In this document: piece after piece, positions 25,230 to 38,200 of the stretch
How the letters are laid out: every line of letters begins with the position of its first letter
Numbering within the stretch: position 1 is the stretch's first letter
NCBI GenBank assembly: GCA_003415625.1
Contig: PYIU01000001.1
Location: 6,760,210-6,824,209 of the forward strand
DNA from: Aquanectria penicillioides
Lineage: Eukaryota; Ascomycota; Sordariomycetes; Hypocreales; Nectriaceae
DNA: 64,000 nucleotides
Reading direction: 5' to 3'
Translations under genes and position numbers: made by a program
The notes under the pieces: model-generated
Seen by the model: the letters and a program-made list of their open reading frames with translations, nothing else
Told to the model about the DNA's origin: nothing
Databases searched by the model: none

Positions 25230-28200
25230 CTTAAGCTATATAGCTCTTTATATATATAAACAATATAGACCGAAAACCTAAACCTATTAAGCTAAAGAAG
25301 ACTAAGCTAGTGTTAATTTTAAGCACTGCTATATAAGAATAATTACAGTATATAACCCTTTAAAAGGCAAGAGAAACTTAAGGGCAATATACGCCCTAGC
25401 CGGCCTTACTTTAGCCCTTTAAATAATTATAGTTAAAGACTTTAACCTATACTATTTAATTTAGGACTGCTATAAAAGAACTACTTTATATAGCCTAACC
25501 TTTTTAATAGAAATATAATAGCTAAATATAGCCTTAATAACCCTCTATAGAATAGTAACTTAAAAAGCTAATAATGCTAAAAATAGTACCCTTAATTTAG
25601 CCTAAGCCTTAAAGGATAGCTATACTATTTATTTAGGCCTTAACTATAACTTAAATAGCTTTAATTATATTCTATAGCAAATATATATTAAACCCTCTAT
25701 AAATATATTGCCTCCCTTTCTATTAGACCCCTAGCCTATAGCATTTAATTAATATATAATAAACCCTAAAAAGGCTAAACTTAAAGTATAAATTACTCTC
25801 TACTAAACTTTAAGTAAAATAACCTTTATGCAATAATTAAAATAGGCAATTAAATAGCTAACCTAAAGACTACATTAAATTGCTTAATATACTACCCTAA
25901 TATAAAGGCAACTTAAGCCTAACTATAATAACTAGTAGGACCAGCCTATTATAGAGACTACCTATCAACTTAAATAAGCATAAAGATACACATAATGCAA
26001 TAGTATAGTAGCTAATTAATTAAAACTATAAAAAGCAAGCAATAAGCAAAAGGCTTATATAGCTAGGGCTAGGCAAGCGGCTTAATATAATACCCTATCT
26101 AAAGCTAAAATAGGGAAAGATATAGGCAGCCAAAAGAAACTCTAGAACTTAAAGAGATAGGCATAATTCTAAAGCAGAATTGCCTTAGCCCTACTTTAGC
26201 TCCCCCCCTTAACTGCCTTAAGCAAGACTCTCTAGCTATAAGCTATACTAAAAAAGCAACTATACTAATAAAACACTTCTTCCCTAAACTTTAGGCAAAT
26301 AATTAAAATATTAAATCTATTATAATAGACCTTATAATATAATCTATAGAAATAGACTAAATGCTATAAAATGCTAAGGACTTAATATAGAATTGTATTA
26401 AACTTTATAAGCTAGTATATATACTCTTTAAAATCTAGTTATAAAAAGCTCCTAATAGCAATAGATTCCTTACTAGCTTCCTTAAAGCATATAGCAAGCC
26501 CTTTCTAAAAGCCCTTACTACTATTATAAATGTAAGCATTACATTTAGGCACTTTCTATACTGCTTTTACTATATAACTGCTATTATTATCCTTAAGCTA
26601 AATAAAACAATAGCCTAAAAATATATAGCATTTAAATAGAAACCTATCTCCTTCCTTAGCATTATTAATAAAGTAATAAAATTAATAATAGCCTAATAAA
26701 TAGCAATAGCGGCTAAAAGCCTAAATATACTCCCTAATAGTTAAATAAAGAATAGGCCTTAAAGGTCCATTAAGCTTGCCCTTATGGTTATAGTAAAAGT
26801 AATACATATAGTATAGGCCTATAGTAAAATAGTATTGCTCCTTTAATTAAACTTTACTATAGCCTTTAATTTAATTAACTATAAAAGGCTTATTGCTACC
26901 CTTTATAATTAAGGCTTTCTATAATAGCTACTAGTCTAGCTTTTTAGCTACCTATTTAAGCATTTAATGCACCTTTAATTTAATAGCAAGTCCTCTAAAC
27001 TTTATAGCATTAAGGCTAGGGTCCTATAGAGTTTGCCACTCTCCCCTATTCTCTTTATTCTATTTATATTAAGGCTCTATATAGCACTTAATAAAGTCCC
27101 TAAAATTATAGTAGTTAAATTTATTAATAATATAAATATACTTATATTTAGGAGAGATACAGTAAAGATTTAAGCTTAATTTAAAGCTATATAGATAGTA
27201 TATATATTTTAGGCCTTTATTAATAGTATAACCTTTAAACTTATTAAAGCCTAATTCCTTTACTTCTTTTATTAATACTAAAGGCATTAAGTCTAACTAA
27301 TTTTTACCTAAAATACAATCTAACTATAGGAATTATACTATTTCCTTAAATTATAGCTATATAAAAAACTGCTTTAGGGCCTATATATCTTTAAGCTTAA
27401 GGGAAAACTTAAACGCTAAAGACAGGCCCTTACTGCCCTTACTGCAAGCATATAGGGAGTAAACCTTAAGGCCGCCCATATAATATACACATATATAATT
27501 AAATCTACAATTGCCTATAGCGCTAGTATATACTATTCCCTAATAAAAAGAGGCAGCAATTTAAGGGGGATTGCTAAAGCTCTATTAATTAAATAGACCT
27601 AAGCCCTATACACTATTAGGGAAGGCTATAGGGCCACTTTAATTAAACTGCTAGAAAGTAAGCTTAAAATCCCTTTACTAAATATATACCTTAATAAATA
27701 ACTTGCCTAACTTTAAGGCCAGCTCTAAACCTAAGGCACTAAAAGACTTATCCTCTTTATAATTATATTAGCAATACACTAAATCTATTATTGCTATTAT
27801 AATAGCCTTTAGTGCAAACTAATATAGAAATATAAAAAATAGCTTATTAATTAGCTCTTTAATAGAAAATATAAAAAAGATTAAAAGTTAATTAAAGATT
27901 AAGCATTAGCTAACTAAAAGTACTAATAGAAGCAAGCTAAATATAAGTCTTATAAATAGTGCATTAATAATAAAATAAAGGCAGTTAAAATCTTTTTACT
28001 TTATATAAAAAAAAAGACTATTTACTTATATAAGGGATTAAAAAAGTATAAAAGCTTCCTACTTATCTAAATATAAATAGATTGTATTAAACTTTAAGGA
28101 TTTCTTTTCTAAAAAAGAGTTCTTAAGGTAAATATACCTTAATACTAATGCAAAAATACTATTAAAATAATTAGCTATATTATACTATACTGCCTGCTTT

Positions 28201-29150
28201 ACTTTAGCTAAAAAGAAACCCTATTTAATTTACTTTATAACCTTCTTAAGCTTAAGTAATATCTATCTAAAGCCTAAACTATATATTGCTTTATTAAGTA
28301 GCTAGCCTATTTATATATTATACTATATTATAAGCTAGCTATTAAGCTGCATTTAGTTTAGAATATACCTACTTTTATACTACCCTTACCTTTTAGCAAC
28401 TTTTTTATTTAAGTGCTTTAACCCCCCTATTAAAAAAGAAATTAATACACTTAAAAAAACCCCCTTTAAAAAAGGGAAAAAACCAGCCTACTATATAAAT
28501 AATATACTAAAGCCTGCCCCCCCTAATAGCTAAGTCTCTACCTTAGCCCCATTTAGACCCTATTTCTATTTATTACTATACCTAATCTATACCTACCTGC
28601 TCTAGCAATACTATTTACTTTAAGTCTATATCCTCCCCAAAAATATAAGATCTATTTTATCCTTCTTACTATCCCCCTTTCTATCCTTCTCTATACTATT
28701 CTCCCCCTTATCCTTAAGCCCCCCTACTTTAATCCCCTTTTAGCTCCTTTAGAGCTTAAGCTATTACTTAAGGAGTTATACTAAACTTTAATCTCTACTA
28801 TTAATATTAGCTAACTTAAACCTATATTAAGATTGGCACTATCTATTATTGCTATTACTTTTAGGTACTGCCTATTTTTAAGTAGCCTTAGCCCCCTTAA
28901 CTAAAGAAGGCAATATAGCTATTAAGCTCTTAAGAGCTATAGCTATACAGTTAACTCTATTAATTAGCTTATAGAGCTAGTTAGTATTAGGACCTATAGT
29001 TAGAACTATAAAAGTGGCTTAAAAGCATGCTTAAATTGCCTTTCTTTTGGCTTAAATAGCCTTAGCCCTTAATTGCTAAAGCTCCTCCTTTTATAACCTA
29101 TATTAGTATTATGCCTACAGTAGAACTAAACTAAGCCATACTTACTATAG
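25230..29150 (+). pseudogene. LINE-ii ORF2: endonuclease and reverse transcriptase (broken)
   Basis: An apurinic-endonuclease-like segment is recognisable around 25340-25470 (YNPLKG, then a GDFNLHH-like motif with Gly changed to Lys). The reverse transcriptase runs from about 26.3 to 27.6 kb, with the LLNT-like, PNSQ..R.KRS and GVLQSLPLSPILF stretches in order. The FADD catalytic box at 27120-27131 now reads F-I-N-N, both Asp lost by G-to-A. C-terminal RNase H is expected around 28.4-29.1 kb but I cannot place its residues. The minus-strand ORF at 27069-27287 is antisense to this box. Confidence 0.8.
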
Positions 29151-29506
29151 CTATCCCCTTCTATAATGCTACTATTAGTATATAGGCATTAGCCTCTATT
29201 AAGTATAGCAGTGGCTTATATAGCTTATATATATAGGCGCAAGCTATATAACTGCTAGCCTTAGTATCTTTTAATAGTTAGCTTCTTATAACTATAAGGG
29301 ATAGAAACTATATACTGGCTTAATTCCAGTATAGACTGTCCTCCCTATCTCTTACTATTTGCATAATGCATGCAGAATAGAGCAGATCTTGCACTGCCCC
29401 TAGAGTCGGCGCAGCACCCCCTGCCCTAGCGTAGCCAACTTAGCGTCTCAGCATCTACCAACATTAGCAAAACACAGTCTATGGCCGCTATAAATACATA
29501 CCGCTA

Positions 29507-29584
29507 TCGTCGTCGTTATTGTCGTCATCGTCATTATCGTCATTGTCGTTGTCGTCATCATCATTATCGTCATAGTCGTCGTCC
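29507..29584 (+). repeat. CGT microsatellite in LINE-ii
   Basis: About 78 bases of CGT/CAT/ATT triplets, the same tract as in LINE-A and LINE-C but partly mutated: several CGT triplets read CAT or ATT. Confidence 0.85.
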
Positions 29585-30130
29585 TCGGCTGCACACAATC
29601 AGCACAGAATAGCAACAGGAGCAGCAATCGGCACTCGTACAAGTCAGGTATCCTGCGCAAGCGATGCATTAGCAAAGTATACACTCAAAGACAATAGAAA
29701 GCTCTTATAGAGGCGTATAAGGAAGGAAGGAAAGGAAAGGAAATAGGCATGCCTATAAAGTTCAAGAAATAATAATAGCAACACTTAAACAACTGGCAGC
29801 CGGCCGGCCGCCAGCCGGCACTAGGTTAGCGCCTTACTCCCTACAACAGGCCTATAGCATAGACAATCTAGACCTATCGCGGGCCTTACTTTTACCCTAC
29901 TTACTAACCCTACAATTAGGTAAATAGGATATTTTAGTAATAGCACTAAACTAACCTTTAATCTAATGCTCCTCTATAGAGGATCTATATTAGGTCTAAT
30001 ATTGTATTAAATAAAGGTTTTTATTTTATTAATATAGTTTTTTCCTTTATTTATATAGTATAGAAGTACTATCTACCTTATAGGTCTATAGAGTATTAAT
30101 AAATAAATAAATAAATAATTATTAAATAGC

Positions 30131-30212
30131 TAATTGCAATAAAAGTATAAAATTGCTTTATTTATATTATAGTATAATTAGCTATTTTAAACTATAGATC
30201 TTTAATTTAATA
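30131..30212. repeat. TRIM left LTR, remainder after LINE-ii
   Basis: 82 bases that complete the 93-bp left repeat begun at 23491-23501. They match 41244-41325 with a few C/T and G/A differences. Confidence 0.75.
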
Positions 30213-30372
30213 TATCCCTTTTACTAAAATTTATAAAGATTTAATTAAATTAATTATATTATTAAACCTAAAGATTATACTTCTTTAGGCTATTTAATTT
30301 TTATATTTAATTAAGTTATTAAATATATAAAAGTAAAAATTAAACTTACAATCTTTTTAATTTAATATTAAG

Positions 30373-30683
30373 TGTTATATATATAGATTATATAATAAAT
30401 AGTACTTTTAAATAGTTAGCTTCTATATCTCTTAAATAAAGATTAATAATCTATAAATACATTTATACTTTAAGATCTATTATTATAGTAGTCTTAAGAT
30501 ATAAGTTAAATAAAGTTTAATATATAATTAATTATTACTTATAGCTAAACTATTAATTTTAATATAACTATAAAGCCTATATATATACCTTTTAGTATAA
30601 CTATAAAATAAATAGTATAATAGTTTTATTATTAAAATTATTACTTTTTATACTATTTATAATAAAATAAATAAATTATAATA
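30373..30683 (+). repeat. Gypsy-1 5' LTR (311 bp)
   Basis: Begins TGTTATATATATAGATTA and ends ATTATAATA. Pairs with 40898-41208 at identical length. Confidence 0.9.
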
Positions 30684-32840
30684 AATAGTAATAATTATTT
30701 CTTTTTATTATATAGCTATAGTCTTTATTAATTATTTAAAAGTTAATAATTTATAAAAGAATAATAGAAATACTAATAAAACTATTAGAATTAATAGTAA
30801 AAGCTAAATAAATAAAATTAATTAATTTAAAAAAGAATTCTTTTTCTTTTAAAATTAAACTATAATTAATAAGCTATAATTAATAGATCTAGCTATAATC
30901 TAAAGGTTTTAAACCTTTTTATTATAAAATCTAATTTATACTATGAAAGGAGTTATTTTAGTAGATTCTTTTATTTTTAATAAATTAAAGGATCTATTTT
31001 ATTAAATATATAATAATAATAATAAACTATAAAATATTAATTAGCCTTAAAAAAAAGCTTTTTTTATTTATTAAAATATTATTAATTAATATATAATTAT
31101 ATTTACTTAAAAGATAATTAAAAGTATTATTTTAAATACTAAAATAGTAAGATTAATACTAAAAGAGTGCTTAAAGGTATAATACTTAAGCTCCTTAAAG
31201 GACTTTAATTGCAATTAAAAATCTATAGTTAATTAAAAAGGATCTATTAAAAAAAAGGCAGTAATCTTTAATACCTTTAATTAAAGACTTTTAATAGAAA
31301 AAAAGAAAAAACTAATAAATAATCTACTATTTCTATAAAGATTACTATAGGATCTATTTTAATAAAGAAAGAGGGATTTAATAAACCTTAAAGAATTAAA
31401 GGGTTTATTAAATAAAGGCTAAATATTAACTTTAATTTTATTAAACTTAATATTAATAAAAATAAATTCTATTAATAGCTAAAAAGCCTTTAATTTAAAG
31501 GAATTATTAAAATCTTTTAATACTATTAAATAAAGTATAAAACTTAACTCTTTAATAGCAGTAATATAAGCAATCTATTAATAATTAAAAAAAGTAAAAC
31601 TATTAAATTAAGCACTATTTATAAAGAAAGTTATTATTGCCTTAATAAATTTTATATTTTAGGCTAAAGTTTAGCTATTAAAGGCAAGTACTTTAATAAT
31701 AGTCTAAAATTACTATATTAAGCCTTTAGTTTTGCTTATTAAAGAACCTTTATTAATTAAATAAGATTAAAAATTAAGAATCTATAATTAAAGCTAGCCT
31801 TATAATTTATAATACTTAAAGTATAAAAATAAAGGTATATTAAGCTATATAAATAGTTTTTTATATTAATTATCTTTAGAACTAATAATATTAAAATTGC
31901 CTTAATAAAATATAAAAGCGCTTAATTAAGCATTAACTTTTATATTAAAATTTTATAAAAATAATATTTAACTTTAAGATATAGGCCTCTTTTAGCCTAA
32001 TGCAAAAGAAAGAGATATTAATAGTAAAGGTATATTTTATAATAGAAAATAAATTATTTTTAGTAATATTAAACTATAGATTAATACACTTAAATTTTAT
32101 TAAATAAATACTAATTTTAATACTTAAGAATATATTTATATAAATTTATAAAGTTTATTCTATAGATTTATATTTATTTAATATTACTATTAATTAAACT
32201 AAAATAAAAGAAAAGAGCTATAGAAATAATTAATTAATATATTATATATATACCTTTATAAAGAATTTAAAATAAAGCTAAATAATGCAATAAAGTAGCT
32301 AAAATTAGCTAAATATACTAAAACTAATATTATAAAAGATATTTCTATATAAGTATTTACTATAAAAGTCTTTATAAAAAAGTAGGCTTTTAGCTATATA
32401 GTTAATATTTAGCTCTTTTTTATAGTTTATATAAGGCTAGATCTAAAGCTAAAAGTGCTTTATTTAATACTAATAGTATAAAATATAAAATCCTTATTTT
32501 TAAGGGCAATTAATAAAAAGCAATATTAGCTTAAAAATAAGCTTTAAGCTATACCTTAAAGGATTAATAGACCTAATATAAAGAAGGCATTTATTGCTAA
32601 TAAAAGTAATAGATCTAATAATATAATTAAAAATAAAGAAATGCATTAAGAATATTAAAATAAAAGAAACTATTTTAATAGATAGTATTAAACTATACCT
32701 TTAAAGCGCTTTAATAATTAAAAAACTTAATATAAAAACTTAACCTTAAAAAAGCCTAAAATAAACTAATAGAAAATAAAACCTTAATAGAATAATTAAT
32801 TATATAAATAATAAAGAAATAATAACTATAATATATATAT

Positions 32841-32872
32841 CGTCGTCGTTGTTGTCGTCGTCGTCGTTGTCG

Positions 32873-32904
<32 letters not shown>

Positions 32905-32919
32905 GTAGTCGTCGTCCTC
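32841..32919 (+). repeat. (CGT)n microsatellite in LINE-C
   Basis: About 79 bases of CGT triplets with TTG and TAG interruptions, starting at the truncation point. The minus-strand Thr- and Arg-rich frames over it are artefacts of the repeat. Confidence 0.9.
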
Positions 32920-33443
32920 GGCTGCACACAATCAGCACGGAATAGCAACAGGAGCAGCAGTCGGCACTCATACAAATCGGGTATCCTGCGCAAGCAATGC
33001 GTTAGCGAAGCGTACACTCAAAGACAATAGGAAGCTCTTACGGAGGCGTATAAGGAAGGAAGGAAAGGAAAGGAAACGGGCGTGCCCACAAAGTTCGAGA
33101 AATAACAACAGCAACACTTAGACAACTGGCAGCCGGCCGGCCGCCAGCCGGCGCTGGGTCGGCGCCCCACTCCCCGCGACGGGCCCACGGCACAGACAAT
33201 CCGGACCCATCGCGGGCCCCACTTTCACCCTGCTTACTAACCCCACAACCAGGTGAATGGGATATCTCGGTGATAGCACCAAACCAACCTCTAATCCAAC
33301 GCTCCCCTATAGAGGACCCATATCGGGTCCAATATTGTATTGAATAAAGGTTTTTATCCTACTAGTATAGTTTTTTCCTTTATTTATATAGTATAGAAGC
33401 ACTATCTACCTTATAGGTCTATAGAGTATTAATAAATAAATAA
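32841..33443 (+). mobile_element. LINE-C: 5'-truncated LINE copy, unmutated, inside Gypsy-1
   Basis: A 603-bp fragment that begins within the CGT microsatellite and ends with the family's TAAATAAATA tail. A 13-bp TSD, ATAATATATATAT, is at 32828-32840 and 33444-33456. It is CpG-rich and closely matches LINE-A in the GGCCGGCCGG block and the tail. The surrounding Gypsy-1 is heavily RIP-mutated, so this copy landed after the mutation or escaped it. Confidence 0.93.
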
Positions 33444-36400
33444 ATAATATATATATACCTACTTAAAAGTAAAATAGTAGAAATTAACTGCTTTTATAAA
33501 GATTTAATTAATATTAATATTAAAAGGGAGCCTTAAATAATAAAGTTAATCTTTTAAAGGTTTAGCTATATTATAATAATAAAGGATTTTATTAAAGATA
33601 TTAAAAACTATTAAATAGTAAATATATATTAATAGAAAAAAGGAATAATTTTAATAAATTATTAAAAGATTTCTTTATTAAAGAAAATAAAAATAATTTA
33701 GCTTTTATAAAAGTCTATTATATAAATAAAAAAAGAATAAAAAATATAAACTTTATATTAAAAATAGGCTAAATTATTAAAGCTATAAATAGGCCTAACT
33801 TTTATTAATATTTATAAAAAAAAAATACTTACTTTAAGCTATTAATTAAGTTTAATAATAAAGGCAATTTCTATAATATCTATATTAATACTAAAACTTT
33901 AATAGTTTTAATTAATAAAAAATAGTTAAAAGCCTATATAATAAAAGTAATATAAAAGCAATAAGCCTTAAAAAGAATAAATAAAATTAGTATTAATATA
34001 GAAATCCTAAAATTAATTATCTTTAATTTTTATATATTTAAAATTACTAAAAATAAAAAAGTATTTATATATTTTATAATAACTATAAATATTATAAAAT
34101 AATTAAAACCTAAAATACTAATAAAAATAAACTTTTTATTTAAGCATAAAGCTAAAGTTAATTTTATTAACTTTAGTATTATATTTTACTTAGCCTATAA
34201 TATAATCTTTAAAATAAAAGTATTTTAAATGCATTAAAAGAACGTTATTAAAGTAATAATTAATATAAATATAATAGTAATTGTACTAAAGGAAACTGCT
34301 TTTATTTAAATTAATTAAAAGGACCTTTTTAACTTTAAAGATACCTAAAGAAATCTAAAGGCCTATTACTTTTAATCCTTTTATAATACTATTTTTAATA
34401 TTATAATAAATAAAACTATTTTAAAATTAATTTAAATTTATAATACTAATAATAAAAAGCTAATTATAAAATAGCAATAATAAATAAAATAAATTGCTAA
34501 TTATAATAAAAAGGAGAAAGCTAACTATATTAAAATAAATAAAAGTATTTTTAGCCTATAAAAAAAGGAATTTAACTTTATAAAAGGATTTTTAGCTACT
34601 ATAAAAGGGAATAATCTATTAAAAGAAAATAAAGGATTTAATCTATTTAAGGTTAATACTAATACTTTAAGCTATAGGATTTTTAGACCTAAAAATATCC
34701 CTAATATTAAAAATAAATATAGGGTATATATAGCCTACTTAAATTAAATAGTAGTAAAAAGGATCTATAATATAATAAATAGATATAATATTTATAGGGA
34801 TAGAAAGATTATTTTTATATTTAAGGAAATAAAGATATAAATAGACTTAATAGATAGATAATAGAACTAAAAATATATAGTTAGAAAATACCTATTAAGC
34901 ATTAAAGACTATACTTTATTAAATAAAAAATATAATAAGCTATAAATAAAAGATAAAATAAAACTAATAGATCAATTAGCCCTAATAGTATACCTTACTT
35001 TTATTATCTAAAGGGTAATAAATAGCAAAAGGAAAGAAAGAGTTATAATTAATCTATAATTATTTAATTAACTAATTATACTTAATGCCTACTCTTTACT
35101 TAATTAATCTAATATTATAGCTAATATAAAGGGCAAGAAATTTTATTCTATAATAAATAGATTAAGGTTTTTTTACTAGCTGCCTATTTTAAGTGCCTAT
35201 AGAAACTATATAATTATTATATTTAATAGAGGACTTAAGGTTTTTAATATTGCATTAATAGAATTTAAAAATATATTAGCATTTATATAAAGGTTTATAA
35301 ACTAACTTTTTAAGGAATATAAATACTTTATATAAGCCTATATTAATAATATAATTATCTTTTTTAATACCTTAAATAACTATTTAAAGCATTTAAAAAT
35401 TATTCTAAAGTTAATATAAAATAATAGGCTATAAATTGCAATAAAGAAATTCTTCTTTAGATACTCTATAGTATAGCTATTAGGTTTTATTATTAATAGT
35501 AAAGGAATCTATAAGATAAGCAATAAATTAAAGGCATTTATAAAAATAATCTTTTTAAAGAATTTATTAATACTTAAAACCTTTATTAAAATAGTAAAAT
35601 ACCTATAGTAAAGGATTTTATAGTATAATATTTAAATTTAATCTTTATAGATATAAAAAATAGCAATATTGCAATAAGCTAAAAAGCAATAATTAATTTT
35701 AATTAAACTATTAAAACTAGCTTAAAGAAAAAAAGCAATAACCTAAATATTTAAACTAATAGAAAAAGAATTAAAAGTGTTTTAAGACTTAAAAACCTTT
35801 TTAAAAATATAATTCCTTCTTTATTATTATAATTTAATAAAGCCTTTATTTTTTAAGCTAAATATATATAAAAATGGATTTAAGTTATATATCTTTTAGC
35901 TCTATAAGGACTAAAATAGAATTAGCATTTTAAGTAAAAATATTTTAGCTACTTAATTAAAACTAAAACTATTCCTTTTAAGGTTAACCTTTTTAATAGA
36001 ATAAAGCTATAGTTTTATTAAAGCAAAAGTAATAGTAATTGCTTAAGCTATTAAAAAGCTATAGAAAATAGTTTAATTTAATTGCAGTTTAATTAATATT
36101 ATAATAGACTATACTACTATAAAAGGAATTATAATATATACTTCCCTTAATATAATACACTTTAATAAAGCTAATTTAAAGCTTGCTAAATTTTTTTATT
36201 ATCTCTTTAGATTTAACCTAAAAATATTTTATATTTTTAAAACCCTTAATATAATTTTAAATGCTCTTTTAAGGCTATTAATAGAGAAACTACTCTATTA
36301 GTAAGCTATAAATAGCTATTTTAATAAGCTAAATGCTAAAGCTAATATAGTAAAAGCTAATATAATTAAAATTATAATATTATTTAAATTCTATAAAGAA

Positions 36401-38200
36401 ATACTTAAGGGATATAATAAGGACCTAAAACTTAATAGAATCTATATCTATATTTAAAGGATTTAATAGAATAATGCTTAAAACCTATAAAAAAAGCAAT
36501 ATATAAACCTATTCTACCTATAGAAGCTAATAAAAAATAGATTGCTTTATTATATAGATTATAAAAAGTAAAAAAGACTTTATATTTTTAGGCTAATAAT
36601 TAAAACTATTTTTATAACTATCTATAATAATTTATAGTATATTAAAATCTTTAAGATTTTATATAAATTAAGCTATATTTATTTCTATAAAATAAATAAA
36701 ATAGTAAAGAAGTTTATTATATATTGCCTAATATATAAAAAGAATTTAATAAATAGAAGATTGCTAATAGATAAACTAAAGTTAATTCCTATAGTTTTAT
36801 AACTATTTTATATTATTATATTAAACTTTATAATTAATCTTTCTAAAGTTATATCTATAGATATAGTATAGGCAATTTTAAACTATAATAAGCTAAATTA
36901 ATTATATTTAATAAACTATTTATTTTTAAAGAAAACTATTTTTATATTAAGGCATTTAATATATACTATATAGAATTAAGTATATATTTTACTAAAGGTA
37001 TTACTTTTATATAATTAAGGAATACCTATATATATTTTTAGTAATTAAAACCTAAAGTTTATAAGTAATATATAGAGAGCTATATTAGCCTTTTTTAATA
37101 TAAAGGTTTTTATATTTATTATATATTACTTTTAAATTAATAGTATATCTAAAAGAAAGAATTAAATAGTAAAAATTATTATATAGTATTATACTACTAT
37201 AAAGCTAAATATGCCTTAAATATAAATGCTTTTAGCAATTTAATATAACCTAAATAATATAATTACCTTAATTATAAATTGCTTATTAAATAAACTATTA
37301 TATAGTTTTAAACTAAAAATAATTATTAAATTTACTATTAAAAATAAAATTATTAATTAAAAAGCCAATAGAATTGCACTAAAGGTTTTATATAAATTAT
37401 ACTTATAAAAAGTATGATTTTTAATAAATATAATAGCTATATTATTAAAGATTTAATATAATTAATATTATTAATTAATTAAAATTAATAAAGGAAATAT
37501 TATTTATTTATAGCTATATAAAGAATACTATTTACTAAAGAAACTAAAGTATAAATAGTTTTTTACTGAAGCTAAACTCTATAAAATAATCTATAAGATT
37601 TATAATTAAGCTATTAAACTTAACTTCTTTTTATATTAATAGATATATTTAATAGTCTCTATTGCTTAAATATAGAAACTAAAGTAAAGAAATAACCCTT
37701 TTAATTATATATTATTATTACTATTAGCTATTAAAATTAATAGAGATAAAGCAATAGGCTAATAAAAAGTAAATAAAATTATTTAGCAAAAGATTTAATT
37801 ATATAAATAAAGACTAATATATTACTTTTTATTGCAATAAAAAGGATATACTATTAAAAATAATAAATAAATAAATAAAATTAAATTAAAGGAAAATGCT
37901 TTTAACTTTATTAATAAATACCTAATTGCTAATCCTATACTATAGGAAAAAGAATATAAAAAAAAAAATTAAAAATTGCTATAAAGTATAGTAAACTTAA
38001 TATTTAAATAGCTAAAAGCTATTTATTAATTCTTATTATTATAAGAAAATTCTTTTTTATATATTTACTATTTAATTTAAAAGGATTTAATATAAAGGTA
38101 GCTAAATTCTATAAAAAAGGGAATATTTAAAATAGATTAATAGTAATTTATAATTAGCTTATTTAATATATAATTAAAGTAATTAAGTAAAGTAAATAAT

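Larger units (their letters stand above)
23502..30117 (+). mobile_element. LINE-ii: best-preserved full-length LINE, about 6.6 kb
   Basis: Flanked by a perfect 13-bp TSD, ATTATTAAATAGC (23489-23501 and 30118-30130). The 5' end begins near AATACACTTTTGCCCTTAG; the 3' end is AGAGTATTAATAAATAAATAAATAAATA-like. ORF1 (gag-like) and ORF2 (endonuclease, reverse transcriptase, probably RNase H) can be traced, both broken by TAG/TAA and missense changes. + strand C is abundant while G is depleted, so mutations fall mainly on the minus strand. The domain content fits the fungal Tad1-like clade of non-LTR elements; the clade assignment is by motif only. Confidence 0.9.
30700..38200 (+). pseudogene. Gypsy-1 gag-pol remnant
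   Basis: The gag part (about 30.7-33.8 kb, split by LINE-C) is assigned by position only. A protease-like IDSGAKGNF segment appears near 33.85 kb with Asp read as Asn. The reverse-transcriptase YIDD box is at 35339-35350, now Y-I-N-N. RNase H with a LNIYKNGFKLYIFQLYKDQ-like stretch lies at about 35.85-35.92 kb. An integrase core-like segment is at about 36.78-37.2 kb (DFI.NLPK region). Stops are mostly TAA or TAG where CAA, CAG, CGA or TGG would fit. No part can make protein. Confidence 0.75.

Noticed and set aside
27069..27287. A 72-codon ORF conserved in three places (also 11930-12148 and 51701-51919), suggesting a small conserved protein
   Set aside because: In each LINE copy it lies on the strand opposite to ORF2 and covers the FADD box of the reverse transcriptase. 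Its conservation is the shadow of the sense-strand protein.
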